From the NCBI GenBank assembly GCA_028876395.1, contig JAGWRX010000106.1, forward strand, positions 1-64,000: a DNA stretch of 64,000 nucleotides. Direction: 5' to 3'. Made by a program: the position numbers and the translations under genes. Below are positions 20,323-29,803 of the stretch, piece after piece (within the stretch, counting starts at the first letter, position 1; each line of letters opens with the position of its first letter). Source of the stretch: Acidobacteriota bacterium (GTDB lineage Bacteria; Acidobacteriota; Terriglobia; Terriglobales; Acidobacteriaceae). The notes beneath the pieces were generated by a model that saw nothing but the letters and a program-made list of their open reading frames with translations, searched no databases and was not told the DNA's origin.

Positions 20323-22002
20323 ATGAAGACTGTTTGGGCGCAGGGCTATTACATCTGGGGACAAGGCCTGCTGGTTTCCGCGGTGATCGCCTCCCTGCCG
20401 ACGGCGGTGTTGCTTTTCCTCCTGGGGGTAAAACGAAAACCTGCATGGCTTGCGGCGCTGTGGGGTCTCGGCGCGACATTGGTTGTTGCCCTGGCTGGAT
20501 ATCGCATGCCGTTGACGCTCACGTTCAGCGCGGCAGGATATGGCGCTGCATTTGGTCTATTTCCCATTTCATGGATCGTATTCTGGGCGATTGTGCTCTT
20601 CAATGTGATGGTTTCGACAGGGAAGTTCGCCGTCGTCAAGGATTCCATCGGCGCTCTGACTCCCGATTTGAGGATTCAGGCAATCATCATTGCCTTCGGC
20701 TTTGGCGCCTTCATCGAGGGCGCCGCCGGCTTCGGAACACCTATCGCCGTGGCGGGAGCCATGATGGTGGGGCTTGGGTTTTCGCCCTACTATGCCGCCG
20801 CGCTCTGCCTGCTGGCCAACACGGCGCCTGTTGCCTTTGGAGCGATCGGCGTGCCCATTGTCACGCTGGCAGGGGTTACCGGGCTTCCGCTCGACAAGTT
20901 AAGCGGAGCCGTTGGAACCCTGTGCGCGCCCATTGCGGTCATCCTGCCCGCTTACATGATCATCACCATGGGGGGCTTGACCTCAGCGATGGAGGTATGG
21001 CCGGCCCTGCTGGTGGCGGGGCTGACGTTTGGGGGAGTTGAATATCTTGTTTCGAATTACATCAACGTTCAGCTCACAGTCATCCTCAGTTCGTTTACGG
21101 CGATGGGCGCGGTAGTCGTTCTCCTCCGGTTCTGGCATCCCCGAGCGCATACCGTGAGAAAGCGGACGGATCACACCGGCGTCGTCGGGCGGGGACCATT
21201 CGAGCTTGCAACAGAAGTGTCGGCACGGGAATCCGCGGCCCCCTCGCATACAGCAGGGCAGATCGTCGCCGGATGGATGCCGTATATCTTTCTGGTCATC
21301 CTCGTTCTTCTGTGGGGATTCAAGCCTCTGCAGGCCGTGATGGACCTGGCGACATTCGCGGTTCGCTGGCCGGCGCTTCACAATTTGATTCTCCGCATGC
21401 CGCCGGTTCTGCCTAAAGCCTCTCCTTACCCGGCGGTGTTCAACTTGAACCTGATATCCGCAGGTGGAACTTCCTGCATGTTCGCGAGCATTCTATCGGC
21501 TATTTTTCTGAGGATGCCGCTCGGCGATTTTGTCAGGGTCATCCTCGCATCGGCGCGTCAATTAGCCCTTCCTATCCTGACGATTTCGGCTGTTCTTTCG
21601 ATGGCTTTTGTCATGAATTACTCGGGCGCGACGGGAACTCTCGGCCTGGCCTTTTCTGCTACCGGTGCAGCGTTCCCCTTCTTCAGCCCGCTGCTTGGCT
21701 GGCTCGGCGTTTTCCTGACGGGCTCCGACACGTCTTCGAACGCCCTCTTCGGAAGCCTGCAAGTGATTACCGCCGACCGGCTTGGGTTCAGCCGCATCCT
21801 GATTGCCGCCGCGAATTCGTCCGGCGGCGTGATGGGCAAGATGATCAGCGTTCAATCCATCGCGGTCGCCGCTGCCGCCACGGGAATCACCGTCCCGCAA
21901 CAATCGCAGTTGCTGCGATTTACACTCAAGCACAGCATCCTTCTTGCCATGCTCGTCGGGCTCGAGGTGCTGGTGATTGCCTATTGGATTCGCATGATCT
22001 AG
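20323..22002 (+). CDS. L-lactate/glycolate permease (LctP/GlcA family)
   Basis: AFGFGAFIEGAAGFGTPIAVAGAMMVGLGFSPYYAAALCLLANTAPVAFGAIGVPI, GSDTSSNALFGSLQ; divergent from glcDEF. Confidence 0.93.
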   Translation: MKTVWAQGYYIWGQGLLVSAVIASLPTAVLLFLLGVKRKPAWLAALWGLGATLVVALAGYRMPLTLTFSAAGYGAAFGLFPISWIVFWAIVLFNVMVSTGKFAVVKDSIGALTPDLRIQAIIIAFGFGAFIEGAAGFGTPIAVAGAMMVGLGFSPYYAAALCLLANTAPVAFGAIGVPIVTLAGVTGLPLDKLSGAVGTLCAPIAVILPAYMIITMGGLTSAMEVWPALLVAGLTFGGVEYLVSNYINVQLTVILSSFTAMGAVVVLLRFWHPRAHTVRKRTDHTGVVGRGPFELATEVSARESAAPSHTAGQIVAGWMPYIFLVILVLLWGFKPLQAVMDLATFAVRWPALHNLILRMPPVLPKASPYPAVFNLNLISAGGTSCMFASILSAIFLRMPLGDFVRVILASARQLALPILTISAVLSMAFVMNYSGATGTLGLAFSATGAAFPFFSPLLGWLGVFLTGSDTSSNALFGSLQVITADRLGFSRILIAAANSSGGVMGKMISVQSIAVAAAATGITVPQQSQLLRFTLKHSILLAMLVGLEVLVIAYWIRMI

Positions 22003-22159
22003 CTGCCCTGTGATGCTGGGGAGGATGACCGGAGGTACTACTCCGGACTTTGATTCCAGAGAACAACGAGGGAGACTGCCTGGGAGCCCTGTCCAATCGG
22101 CGTACGGACGGGATTGGGCATGCGGATCGGTTTTTTTATACTAAAGAGGGGCAAAGGCG

Positions 22160-22288
22160 ATGAGCGATGGCCGCGAGGAGCGCGAAGAGCGCGAGAAGCG
22201 CCGCGAGCGGGAAAAGCAGGAGAATCGCGAAGACCGGCTGGAACGCGAACTTCCAGATGAATGGGAGCCGGAGCGGGTTGACTCCTAG
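22160..22288 (+). CDS. Small charged Arg/Glu-rich protein (42 aa), putative
   Basis: MSDGREEREEREKRREREKQENREDRLERELPDEWEPERVDS from ATG 22160 to TAG; AGAGGGG upstream. Below the ORF-track length cut-off. Confidence 0.55.
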   Translation: MSDGREEREEREKRREREKQENREDRLERELPDEWEPERVDS

Positions 22289-22402
22289 GCTGCCGCGCAG
22301 TCTGAGAAGCTGCGGGCAGGAGAAGACTCAGGGGCTGCCGATGCGGGTTGATCCTCTGTAAATTTCGTCGCGCTTTTCTTCCTCGTATACTCAAGCCAGC
22401 GC

Positions 22403-23203
22403 ATGTTCACCCAACTGGACACAATTCTTGCCACAACGCGGGCCACGGTGGCCTCTGCGAAAGGGCGCGTTTCCACGGCTGAGCTGGAACGCCGGGCGAC
22501 CGCGCACCAACCGCGCGGCTGGGCGGCTGCTCTGCGGCGGCGGACTGCGTCGGGGCCGGCGGTGATTGCCGAAATCAAGAAAGCGTCGCCATCCAAAGGA
22601 CTGATTCGCGAGGATTTCGACGTAGCATGGCTGGCCGGGCGGTACCAGGCCGGAGGGGCGGCGGCTCTCTCAGTGCTGACGGACGAGCCGTATTTTCAAG
22701 GCAGCTTGCGGAATCTGGAGATCGCTTCAGGCGCGGTGGCGCTGCCGTGCCTGCGCAAGGACTTCACGGTGGACGAGTACCAGATATTGGAAGCGCGCGC
22801 CCACTGTGCGGATGCGATTCTGCTGATTGTGGCGGCGCTGACCGATGACGAGCTGAAGCGGTTTGCCGGGGCGGCGCGTGGACTGGGGCTGGATGTGCTG
22901 GTCGAGGTGCACACGGCGGCGGAGCTTGACCGCGTGCTCGACGCGCTGGGAGAAGCCGGAGCGGACGCAATTGGCGTGAACAACCGCAACCTGAAGACGT
23001 TTGAGGTGCGGCTGGAGACCTCGCTGGCGCTGGCCGAGCGGATTCCCGCGAGCGTGGTGCGCGTGGCGGAGAGCGGTATCGCGACGCCGGGCGATCTTAC
23101 CCGGCTGCGCGAAGCGGGTTTTGACGCGTTTCTCATTGGCGAGAGCCTGATGCGGCAGCCCGATCCTGGAGCGGCGCTGGCAGCGCTGGTGGCCGGGGCG
23201 TGA
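22403..23203 (+). CDS. trpC: Indole-3-glycerol phosphate synthase
   Basis: PAVIAEIKKASPSKGLIREDFD, LPCLRKDFTVDEYQILEARAHCADAILLIV, GVNNRNLKTFEV, ESGIATPGDL. Confidence 0.96.
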   Translation: MFTQLDTILATTRATVASAKGRVSTAELERRATAHQPRGWAAALRRRTASGPAVIAEIKKASPSKGLIREDFDVAWLAGRYQAGGAAALSVLTDEPYFQGSLRNLEIASGAVALPCLRKDFTVDEYQILEARAHCADAILLIVAALTDDELKRFAGAARGLGLDVLVEVHTAAELDRVLDALGEAGADAIGVNNRNLKTFEVRLETSLALAERIPASVVRVAESGIATPGDLTRLREAGFDAFLIGESLMRQPDPGAALAALVAGA

Positions 23204-23207
23204 CGCG

Positions 23208-23864
23208 ATGAGCGTGTGGATCAAAATCTGCGCCAATACCTCGCTGGACGATGCGCGGCTGGCTGTCGATGCCGGGGCCGACGCGGTGGGATTCGTGTTT
23301 GCGCCCAGCCCGCGGCGGGTGACGGCGTCGCAAGTCGCTGCGATTGTGCCGTATCTGCCGGCCGCGGTGGAGAAGATTGGCGTTTTCGTCGATGCCGCGC
23401 TGGAGGAGATTGAGGCCACGGTACTTGCGTGCCGGCTGACCGGGGTGCAACTGCACTCCGAGGCCGGGCCGGGGACAGCAGCTGGGCTGCGCGCGCGGCT
23501 TGGGCCGGAGTTGCGGATTTTGCGCGTGGTGCATTTTGGCGCGGGAGCGGCAGCGCAGGCGGCGGCGATTGCGCAGGACGCCAACGTAGATGCGGTGCTG
23601 GTGGACTCGCGGACGGCGGCGGCGGTGGGTGGCACGGGGGTGGCTTTTGACTGGGCTGAGGCGCGGAAGGCGATTTTTTGCTGCGGCGGTCTGAAGCTGA
23701 TCGCGGCAGGCGGATTGACGCCGGACAATGTCGCCGAGGCCATTGCAACGCTGTGCCCGTGGGGTGTGGATGTGGTGTCGGGTGTGGAGGCCGCGCCAGG
23801 GCGGAAAGATGCGGCCAAGGTAAAGGCGTTCGTGGCCAATGCGCGGGCGGCAGTGCAGGCCTGA
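23208..23864 (+). CDS. trpF: Phosphoribosylanthranilate isomerase
   Basis: KICANTSLDDARLAVDAGADAVGFVFAPSPRRVT, GVQLHSEAGPG, AGGLTPDNVAEAI, GVDVVSGVEAAPGRKDAAKVKAFV. Confidence 0.95.
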   Translation: MSVWIKICANTSLDDARLAVDAGADAVGFVFAPSPRRVTASQVAAIVPYLPAAVEKIGVFVDAALEEIEATVLACRLTGVQLHSEAGPGTAAGLRARLGPELRILRVVHFGAGAAAQAAAIAQDANVDAVLVDSRTAAAVGGTGVAFDWAEARKAIFCCGGLKLIAAGGLTPDNVAEAIATLCPWGVDVVSGVEAAPGRKDAAKVKAFVANARAAVQA

Positions 23865-23941
23865 CCGATATTCTTTAATCCTTTCCTAGTAAACTAAAAG
23901 TTCCCCATATTCCTGGGCGAGAGAGAGCGGAGGCCCTACAC

Positions 23942-25150
23942 ATGGCATCGGTGATTCATCCAGCGGCTTCGTCGGAGTCGCGGCCTGGGCGGTTCGGCAT
24001 CTACGGCGGACGGTATGTGCCGGAGACGCTGATGGCCGCGCTGGTGGAGCTGGAGCATGAGTACGAGGCGGCCAAGAATGATGCGTCGTTTCAGGCCGAA
24101 CTGGCCGGGCTGCTGAAGGACTATGCAGGGCGGCCCACGCCGCTCTACTTTGCCAGGCGGCTGACCGAGCAACTGGGCGGCGCGAAGATCTACCTGAAGC
24201 GCGAAGACCTGCTGCATACCGGCGCGCACAAGATCAACAACGCTCTGGGGCAGGGGCTACTGGCGAAGCGCATGGGCAAGAAGCGCATCATCGCCGAGAC
24301 GGGCGCGGGCCAGCACGGCGTGGCCACGGCCACGGTGTGCGCTCTGCTGGGCCTGGAGTGCGTGATCTACATGGGCGATGTGGACATGGAGCGCCAGGAG
24401 CTGAACGTGCTGCGCATGCGGCTGCTGGGCGCGGAGGTGCGCGGGGTCTCGTCGGGTTCGAAGACGCTGAAAGACGCCATCAGCGAGGCCATGCGGGACT
24501 GGGTGACGAATGTTCGGACCACCTATTATCTGCTGGGCAGCGCGCTGGGGGCGCATCCGTATCCGACGATGGTGCGGGATTTCCATCGCGTGATCAGCAT
24601 CGAGATGAAGCAGCAGATTCTGGAGAAGGAAGGCCGGCTGCCCACCGCCGTCATCGCCTGCGTGGGCGGCGGGTCCAACGCCATCGGCGCGTTCTACGAG
24701 TTCATCCCCAACCGCGAGGTGCGGCTGATCGGCGTGGAGGCCGGCGGGCGCGGAACGGCGCTGGGCGAGCACGCGGCGCGCTTCCACGGAGGATCGCCGG
24801 GCGTGTTGCAGGGCACGTTTTCCTATGTGCTGCAGGATGAGAACGGGCAGATTGCCGCGACTCATTCGGTTTCAGCGGGCCTGGACTATGCGTCGATTGG
24901 CCCGGAGCATGCGGCGCTGCACGACTCGGGACGCGCGGAATACGTTTCGCAGGACGATGCAGCAACCCTGGATGCGGTGGTGAGACTGGCGCGGACCGAG
25001 GGAATTTTGCCCGCGCTGGAGAGCGCCCACGCCGTGGCCGAGTGTCTGCGCATTGCTCCCACGATGACGGCGCATGACATACTGGTGGTGAACCTCTCCG
25101 GGCGCGGCGACAAGGACATGGGCATTCTGGCTCGCGAGTTGAAGCTTTAG
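23942..25150 (+). CDS. trpB: Tryptophan synthase beta chain
   Basis: [85 protein letters not shown]. Confidence 0.97.
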   Translation: MASVIHPAASSESRPGRFGIYGGRYVPETLMAALVELEHEYEAAKNDASFQAELAGLLKDYAGRPTPLYFARRLTEQLGGAKIYLKREDLLHTGAHKINNALGQGLLAKRMGKKRIIAETGAGQHGVATATVCALLGLECVIYMGDVDMERQELNVLRMRLLGAEVRGVSSGSKTLKDAISEAMRDWVTNVRTTYYLLGSALGAHPYPTMVRDFHRVISIEMKQQILEKEGRLPTAVIACVGGGSNAIGAFYEFIPNREVRLIGVEAGGRGTALGEHAARFHGGSPGVLQGTFSYVLQDENGQIAATHSVSAGLDYASIGPEHAALHDSGRAEYVSQDDAATLDAVVRLARTEGILPALESAHAVAECLRIAPTMTAHDILVVNLSGRGDKDMGILARELKL

Positions 25151-25171
25151 AGAGTGTGGCAGCGGACTGAG

Positions 25172-25954
25172 ATGGCGATTCATTTCAATCACAAACCCGG
25201 GCTGGTGGTGTATCTGACGGCTGGTGACCCGAGTCTTGAGATCACGCGCGCCATTGCGCTTGAGGCCATCGATGCGGGCGCGGACGTGATTGAGCTGGGT
25301 GTGCCGTTCAGCGATCCGCTGGCCGACGGCCCGGTGATTCAGCGGGCGAGCGAACGCGCTCTGGCGCGGGGAACGCGGCTGAAGGACGTGCTGGAGCTGG
25401 CGCGCGAGATTCGCGCGGCGCGCCCGGCGGCTGGCCTCGTGATTTTCAGCTACTTCAACCCAATTTTGCACTATGGGCTTGCGCGCTTTGCGGACGATGC
25501 CGCGGCGGCGGGCGCGGATGGCGTGTTGGTGACCGACATCATCGTCGAAGAGGCGGACGAGTATCTGGCGGAGATGGAGCGAGTGAAGCTTGCGCCCATT
25601 TTTCTGGCCGCGCCGACCAGTCCCGACGACCGGCTTCAGGCCATCGCCATCCACTCCAAAGGATTTGTCTACGCCATCTCGCGCACCGGCATCACCGGCA
25701 AGCAGCAGAGCATGACCGCCGACGCAGCCGCGCTGGTGGCGCGCATCCGGCGATGGACCCCGCTGCCGGTGGCCGTGGGGTTCGGCATCTCCAACGCGGA
25801 ACACGTCGCTCAGGTGGCGGAGTTCGCGGATGCCGCGGTGATTGGCAGCGCAATTGTGGAGTTGATTGAGCGGTCAACCCCGGAGGCGTCGCCCGGCGCG
25901 GTGGCTCGATTTATCAAGGGCCTGCACCTGCCCCAGGCGGCGCTGGCCCGTTAA
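25172..25954 (+). CDS. trpA: Tryptophan synthase alpha chain
   Basis: VVYLTAGDPSLE, DVIELGVPFSDPLADGPVIQRASERAL, FSYFNPILHYG, SRTGITG, VAVGFGISNAEHV. Confidence 0.96.
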   Translation: MAIHFNHKPGLVVYLTAGDPSLEITRAIALEAIDAGADVIELGVPFSDPLADGPVIQRASERALARGTRLKDVLELAREIRAARPAAGLVIFSYFNPILHYGLARFADDAAAAGADGVLVTDIIVEEADEYLAEMERVKLAPIFLAAPTSPDDRLQAIAIHSKGFVYAISRTGITGKQQSMTADAAALVARIRRWTPLPVAVGFGISNAEHVAQVAEFADAAVIGSAIVELIERSTPEASPGAVARFIKGLHLPQAALAR

Positions 25955-26079
25955 GAAGAGCACACCCCAGGTGGCGGCGCATGCGCCGCATGTAAGGATT
26001 CAACTCAAACTCCTATGCACCCGGTGCGCCGGACCTTCCCGCCAGGAAGCCCTGCGCCGGGCGGCAACACGAGGATGGA

Positions 26080-26421
26080 ATGACGCTGGAAGAGCTGCGC
26101 AACAAGATCGATGCACTGGACCGCCAGCTTGTGGAACTGCTGAGCGAGCGGGCCCGCGCCGCACAAATGATTGGTCACCTGAAGGCCGCAACCAGCCTGC
26201 CGGTCTATGAGCCGGCCCGGGAAAAGGTGATTTATGCCAATGTGCGCGCTGCCAACAAGGGTCCCCTGCCGGACATCGAGCTGACGCATATCTACGAGCG
26301 CATTATCGACGTGATGCGGGCATTGCAGAGGAACGAGTTGGCATCGGAGAGGAATGCCCAGGCGGGTGCGCCTGGCCATGGCACTGGCGCAGAGGCGCCC
26401 GAGACAGGGAAAGAGCAATGA
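26080..26421 (+). CDS. Chorismate mutase (AroQ type)
   Basis: LEELRNKIDALDRQLVELLSERARAAQMIGHLKAATSLPVYEPAREK; overlaps DAHP synthase gene by 4 bp. Confidence 0.9.
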   Translation: MTLEELRNKIDALDRQLVELLSERARAAQMIGHLKAATSLPVYEPAREKVIYANVRAANKGPLPDIELTHIYERIIDVMRALQRNELASERNAQAGAPGHGTGAEAPETGKEQ

Positions 26422-27434
26422 TCGTAGCAATGCAGGAGAAGGCCACCGAAGAGCAGATCGATAACGTGATCGACGCCATGGTGGAAGCCGGGGTCAGCGT
26501 GCATCGCACCACCGGCGCAATCCAGACCATACTGGCCGGCGTGGGTCCAACAGCCAGCCTGGACCTGAGCAAGTTTGAGCTGCTGCCGGGAGTGCTTCAT
26601 GTGCACCGCATCAGCTCGCCCTACAAGCTGGCCGGCCGCAGCTTCCGCCCGGAAGGCACGGTGGTGGAGTTCCGCAACGGCGTAAAGCTGGGCGGAGAGC
26701 GGGTGGTGGTGATGGCCGGGCCGTGCTCGATTGAGAACCGCGCGCAGATTTTCGAGACGGCCGAGCGCGTGAAGGCCGCCGGCGGCAGCTTTCTGCGCGG
26801 AGGCGCCTTCAAGCCGCGCAGCTCGCCTTACGCCTTCCAGGGCATGGGCATTCCGGGGCTGGAACTGATGCGGGAGGCTGCGGACGCATACGGCCTGCTG
26901 GTGATCAGCGAAGTGATGGAGATTTCGCAGATCGAGCCGATGCTGCCGTATGTGGATTGCTTCCAGGTTGGCGCGCGCAACATGCAGAACTTCAACCTGC
27001 TGCGCGAACTGGGTCTGGTGCGCACGCCGATCCTGCTCAAGCGGGGCATCGCCGCCACCATTGAGGAGATGCTGCTTTCGGCCGAGTACATTCTGTCCGG
27101 CGGCAACTACAACGTGATTCTGTGCGAGCGCGGCATTCGGACGTACGAAACAGCGACACGGAATACGATGGATATTTCGGCGATTCCGGTGGTGAAGAAG
27201 CTGTCGCACCTGCCGATTGTGGGTGACCCTTCGCACGGCACGGGGCGGCGCGATATGGTGGCGCCGATGGCGCGGGCCGCGGTGGCAGCGGGCGCGGATG
27301 CGATTCTGGTCGAGGTGCATCCGAATGCGGACAAGGCTGCTTCCGACGCCGCGCAGACCTTGTACCTGGATCAGTTCGACAAGCTGATGAGCGAGCTGCG
27401 GGTGATTGCAGCGGCGGTGGGCAGAACGCTATAA
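26418..27434 (+). CDS. aroF: 3-deoxy-7-phosphoheptulonate synthase (single-domain, ACT-like N-terminus)
   Basis: VVVMAGPCSIENRAQIFETAERVKAAGGSFLRGGAFKPRSSPYAFQGMGIPGLELM, VQVGARNMQN-like FQVGARNMQNFNLL, GDPSHGTGRRDMV. Confidence 0.94.
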   Translation: MIVAMQEKATEEQIDNVIDAMVEAGVSVHRTTGAIQTILAGVGPTASLDLSKFELLPGVLHVHRISSPYKLAGRSFRPEGTVVEFRNGVKLGGERVVVMAGPCSIENRAQIFETAERVKAAGGSFLRGGAFKPRSSPYAFQGMGIPGLELMREAADAYGLLVISEVMEISQIEPMLPYVDCFQVGARNMQNFNLLRELGLVRTPILLKRGIAATIEEMLLSAEYILSGGNYNVILCERGIRTYETATRNTMDISAIPVVKKLSHLPIVGDPSHGTGRRDMVAPMARAAVAAGADAILVEVHPNADKAASDAAQTLYLDQFDKLMSELRVIAAAVGRTL

Positions 27435-27455
27435 GGAGAGCCGGGAACGGTCCGC

Positions 27456-28316
27456 ATGATCGAGCGCATTGCCATTCTGGGTACGGGTCTGCTGGGTGCT
27501 TCAGCGGGACTGGCGCTGCGCGCGGCGGGGTTTCGCGGCTCCATCACGGGCTGGAACCGCAGCCCGGAGCAGGCGCAAATTGCGCTCGGCATGGGCGCGC
27601 TGGATGCGATTGCGGCTGACCCCGTGGAGGCGGCGCGAGCGAGTGATGTGGTGCTGCTGGCGGTGCCCATCTACGCCACGCTGGAGTGGATGGAGAAGCT
27701 CTCCGGCGTGCTTGGCCCCGATCATCTGATCACGGACGTGGGCAGCACGAAGGCGGAAATCTTCTCTGCCGCCGCACGGCTTTACAACACGACGGCGCGC
27801 GCGGCGTTTCTGCCCGGTCACCCCATGGCAGGCAAGGAGCGCGGCGGCGCGGCGCTGGCCGATGCGGCGCTGTTTCGCGGGGCGGTGTGGCTGTTCACGG
27901 ACGATCCAACCTGCGAGCGGTCGCCACGCGGGGCGGCCTTGGTGCAGGAATGGCGGCGGTGGGTAGCTGCGCTGGGCTGCAAGGTCATCGACCTCGACCC
28001 CGCGCGCCACGACGAACTGGTGGCCTGGGTCAGCCACCTGCCGCAGTTTGTGGCCACGGCCCTGAGCTCGCTGCTTGAGGATGAAGTGGGCGAAGCGCCG
28101 GAGCTGAAGGACGTCGGCGGACGCGGCCTGCGCGAGATGACACGGCTGGGAGCGAGCCCCTTCTCTATGTGGCGCGACATCGCCCACACCAACACCGAGG
28201 CCATCGATGCCGCGCTTCAGGCCCTCGAACAGCGCCTGGCACACATCCGCGAAAACCTGCGCACCCCCGCGCTGCGCGATGAGTTTGAAAAGGCCAACCG
28301 CTTCCGGCGGGAGTAG
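27456..28316 (+). CDS. tyrA: Prephenate dehydrogenase
   Basis: IAILGTGLLGASAGLALRAAGF, LITDVGSTKAEI, FLPGHPMAGKERGGAALADAALF, LVAWVSHLPQFVATALSS. Confidence 0.92.
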   Translation: MIERIAILGTGLLGASAGLALRAAGFRGSITGWNRSPEQAQIALGMGALDAIAADPVEAARASDVVLLAVPIYATLEWMEKLSGVLGPDHLITDVGSTKAEIFSAAARLYNTTARAAFLPGHPMAGKERGGAALADAALFRGAVWLFTDDPTCERSPRGAALVQEWRRWVAALGCKVIDLDPARHDELVAWVSHLPQFVATALSSLLEDEVGEAPELKDVGGRGLREMTRLGASPFSMWRDIAHTNTEAIDAALQALEQRLAHIRENLRTPALRDEFEKANRFRRE

Positions 28317-28362
28317 TTTGCCGGAGATTTGAATAGCGCTAGAAACTGGGATTTGGATCAGC

Positions 28363-29208
28363 CTAATTGTTCCGGGTCTTGGTGGAGAGGCTGAGTGAAT
28401 CCTTCACGAAGACGAAGACGTTTCCTTCAGGATCCTCCACGGAGACATGCTTTTTCTGCTGGGTAATCTTCAAGCCGCGGCTGCGCAGTTGATTGGCTGC
28501 CCGTTTGGTGTTCGCCACCCGGAACAGGAATTGAGGCTGGGTGTTCGCACTTGCCTCGAACAGTCCAATCCATTCGTTGGCATCGCCGGAAATGCGCATG
28601 CGCCCTCCCGCATCCCCATTCAACTCCTCGAACCCGAGTGTGGCCGTGTAGAACTGCCGGGCTGCGGCGAGATCGTGAACCGGCATCCGGATTGCCTGCA
28701 GCTCGTCTGAAACGCGAAGCGCTCCCAGATGCTTCCCGCGGTCCTCAAAGTGACGGGAGCCGGGGAGGTACTGCGTGAATTCAACCACGCGCCCGTCCTG
28801 GTCATGAAACGACGATATGAGATTTCCCGCCCCGGCTTTGACCACTGGAGACATGCGCAGGCCACGCGCGGCATAGAGCGCATAGAGTTGCTGCAACGAG
28901 TCGGACTCATAGCAGACGTGCATCCAGCCCAGGACGTCTTTCTCGCGGACGCGCGGATAGATCTCGATGAACTGGCGGTCGTTGACTTTGACAAATACTT
29001 CCGTCGTTCTGGCGCCGTTGTTTAGAGCGAATGCCTCATCAAAGCCGAGGGCATGAAAGAATGTGCGCTCCCTGTCGAGGTCGCTCACGCGCAGCGCGAT
29101 ATGCGCGATTCCCGTCACCTGCGGAGCCTGCGCAATGGCGCCTGGCAAGCAGGAAAGAAGGACAACCATCAGCAGTGCCGCCGTCCGTCGTCTCATTTTG
29201 GTCACCAC
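28363..29208 (-). CDS. VOC (glyoxalase-like) family protein with predicted signal peptide
   Basis: RRRTAALLMVVLLSCLPGAIAQ leader; ITGIAHIALRVSDLDRERTFFHALGFDEAF-type repeats. Confidence 0.8.
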   Translation of the reverse strand: MVTKMRRRTAALLMVVLLSCLPGAIAQAPQVTGIAHIALRVSDLDRERTFFHALGFDEAFALNNGARTTEVFVKVNDRQFIEIYPRVREKDVLGWMHVCYESDSLQQLYALYAARGLRMSPVVKAGAGNLISSFHDQDGRVVEFTQYLPGSRHFEDRGKHLGALRVSDELQAIRMPVHDLAAARQFYTATLGFEELNGDAGGRMRISGDANEWIGLFEASANTQPQFLFRVANTKRAANQLRSRGLKITQQKKHVSVEDPEGNVFVFVKDSLSLSTKTRNN

Positions 29209-29347
29209 TCACTCTCCGCAACCGACCGGGCTCGAGCTTGATTCCCTGTGTATCGTCGCCGATTCAGGGACTGTTCCGCCAGCAAAGAAATGACCCCATG
29301 ACCGAGGCAAACAGCGGGTCATGGGGCCGGTGGTCTGATTTCGTCTT

Positions 29348-29803
29348 CTATGCCGCTTCCTTTGCCGGGTCGAGGGTATTGAACCCCTCGGTTCTAGCGG
29401 CTTCCAGCAGTTGCTCCGAGGCGGAGACGAAGATGATTTCGGTGCCCTGGAACATGTCGCGGGCGACGATGGCGGCGCCCAGTTGCAGGGCGTCGGGCCA
29501 GCGGAGCGTGGTGCGGTCGAGGAGCTGGCGCGCGGCTTCAAGGACGGCCGGGTTCAGCGGCTCCTGCACGGTGCGGGCGGCTTCAAGCCGGAGGATATCG
29601 AGGGCGGCCGTGGCGTTTTCAGGGCTGATGCTGCCGGTGCGCTCGCGCCTCCGGATGGCTGCGTAGACCTCCAGCGGCGTGGAGGCCGAGATCAGCTTGC
29701 GGTTATCCTCGACGGCCTCCATCAGGCGGATCAGGGCATCGGTGCCCGGTTCCTGCACAAACAGCTTGGCGAATGCCGTGGATTCGAGGAAGTAGCAGCT
29801 CAC
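29348..29803 (-). CDS. PIN-domain (VapC-like) putative ribonuclease
   Basis: MSCYFLESTAFAKLFVQEPGTDALIRLM...ISASTPLEVYAAIRRRE...TLRWPDALQLGAAIVAR...IIFVSASEQLLEAARTEGFNTLDP. Confidence 0.85.
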   Translation of the reverse strand: MSCYFLESTAFAKLFVQEPGTDALIRLMEAVEDNRKLISASTPLEVYAAIRRRERTGSISPENATAALDILRLEAARTVQEPLNPAVLEAARQLLDRTTLRWPDALQLGAAIVARDMFQGTEIIFVSASEQLLEAARTEGFNTLDPAKEAA

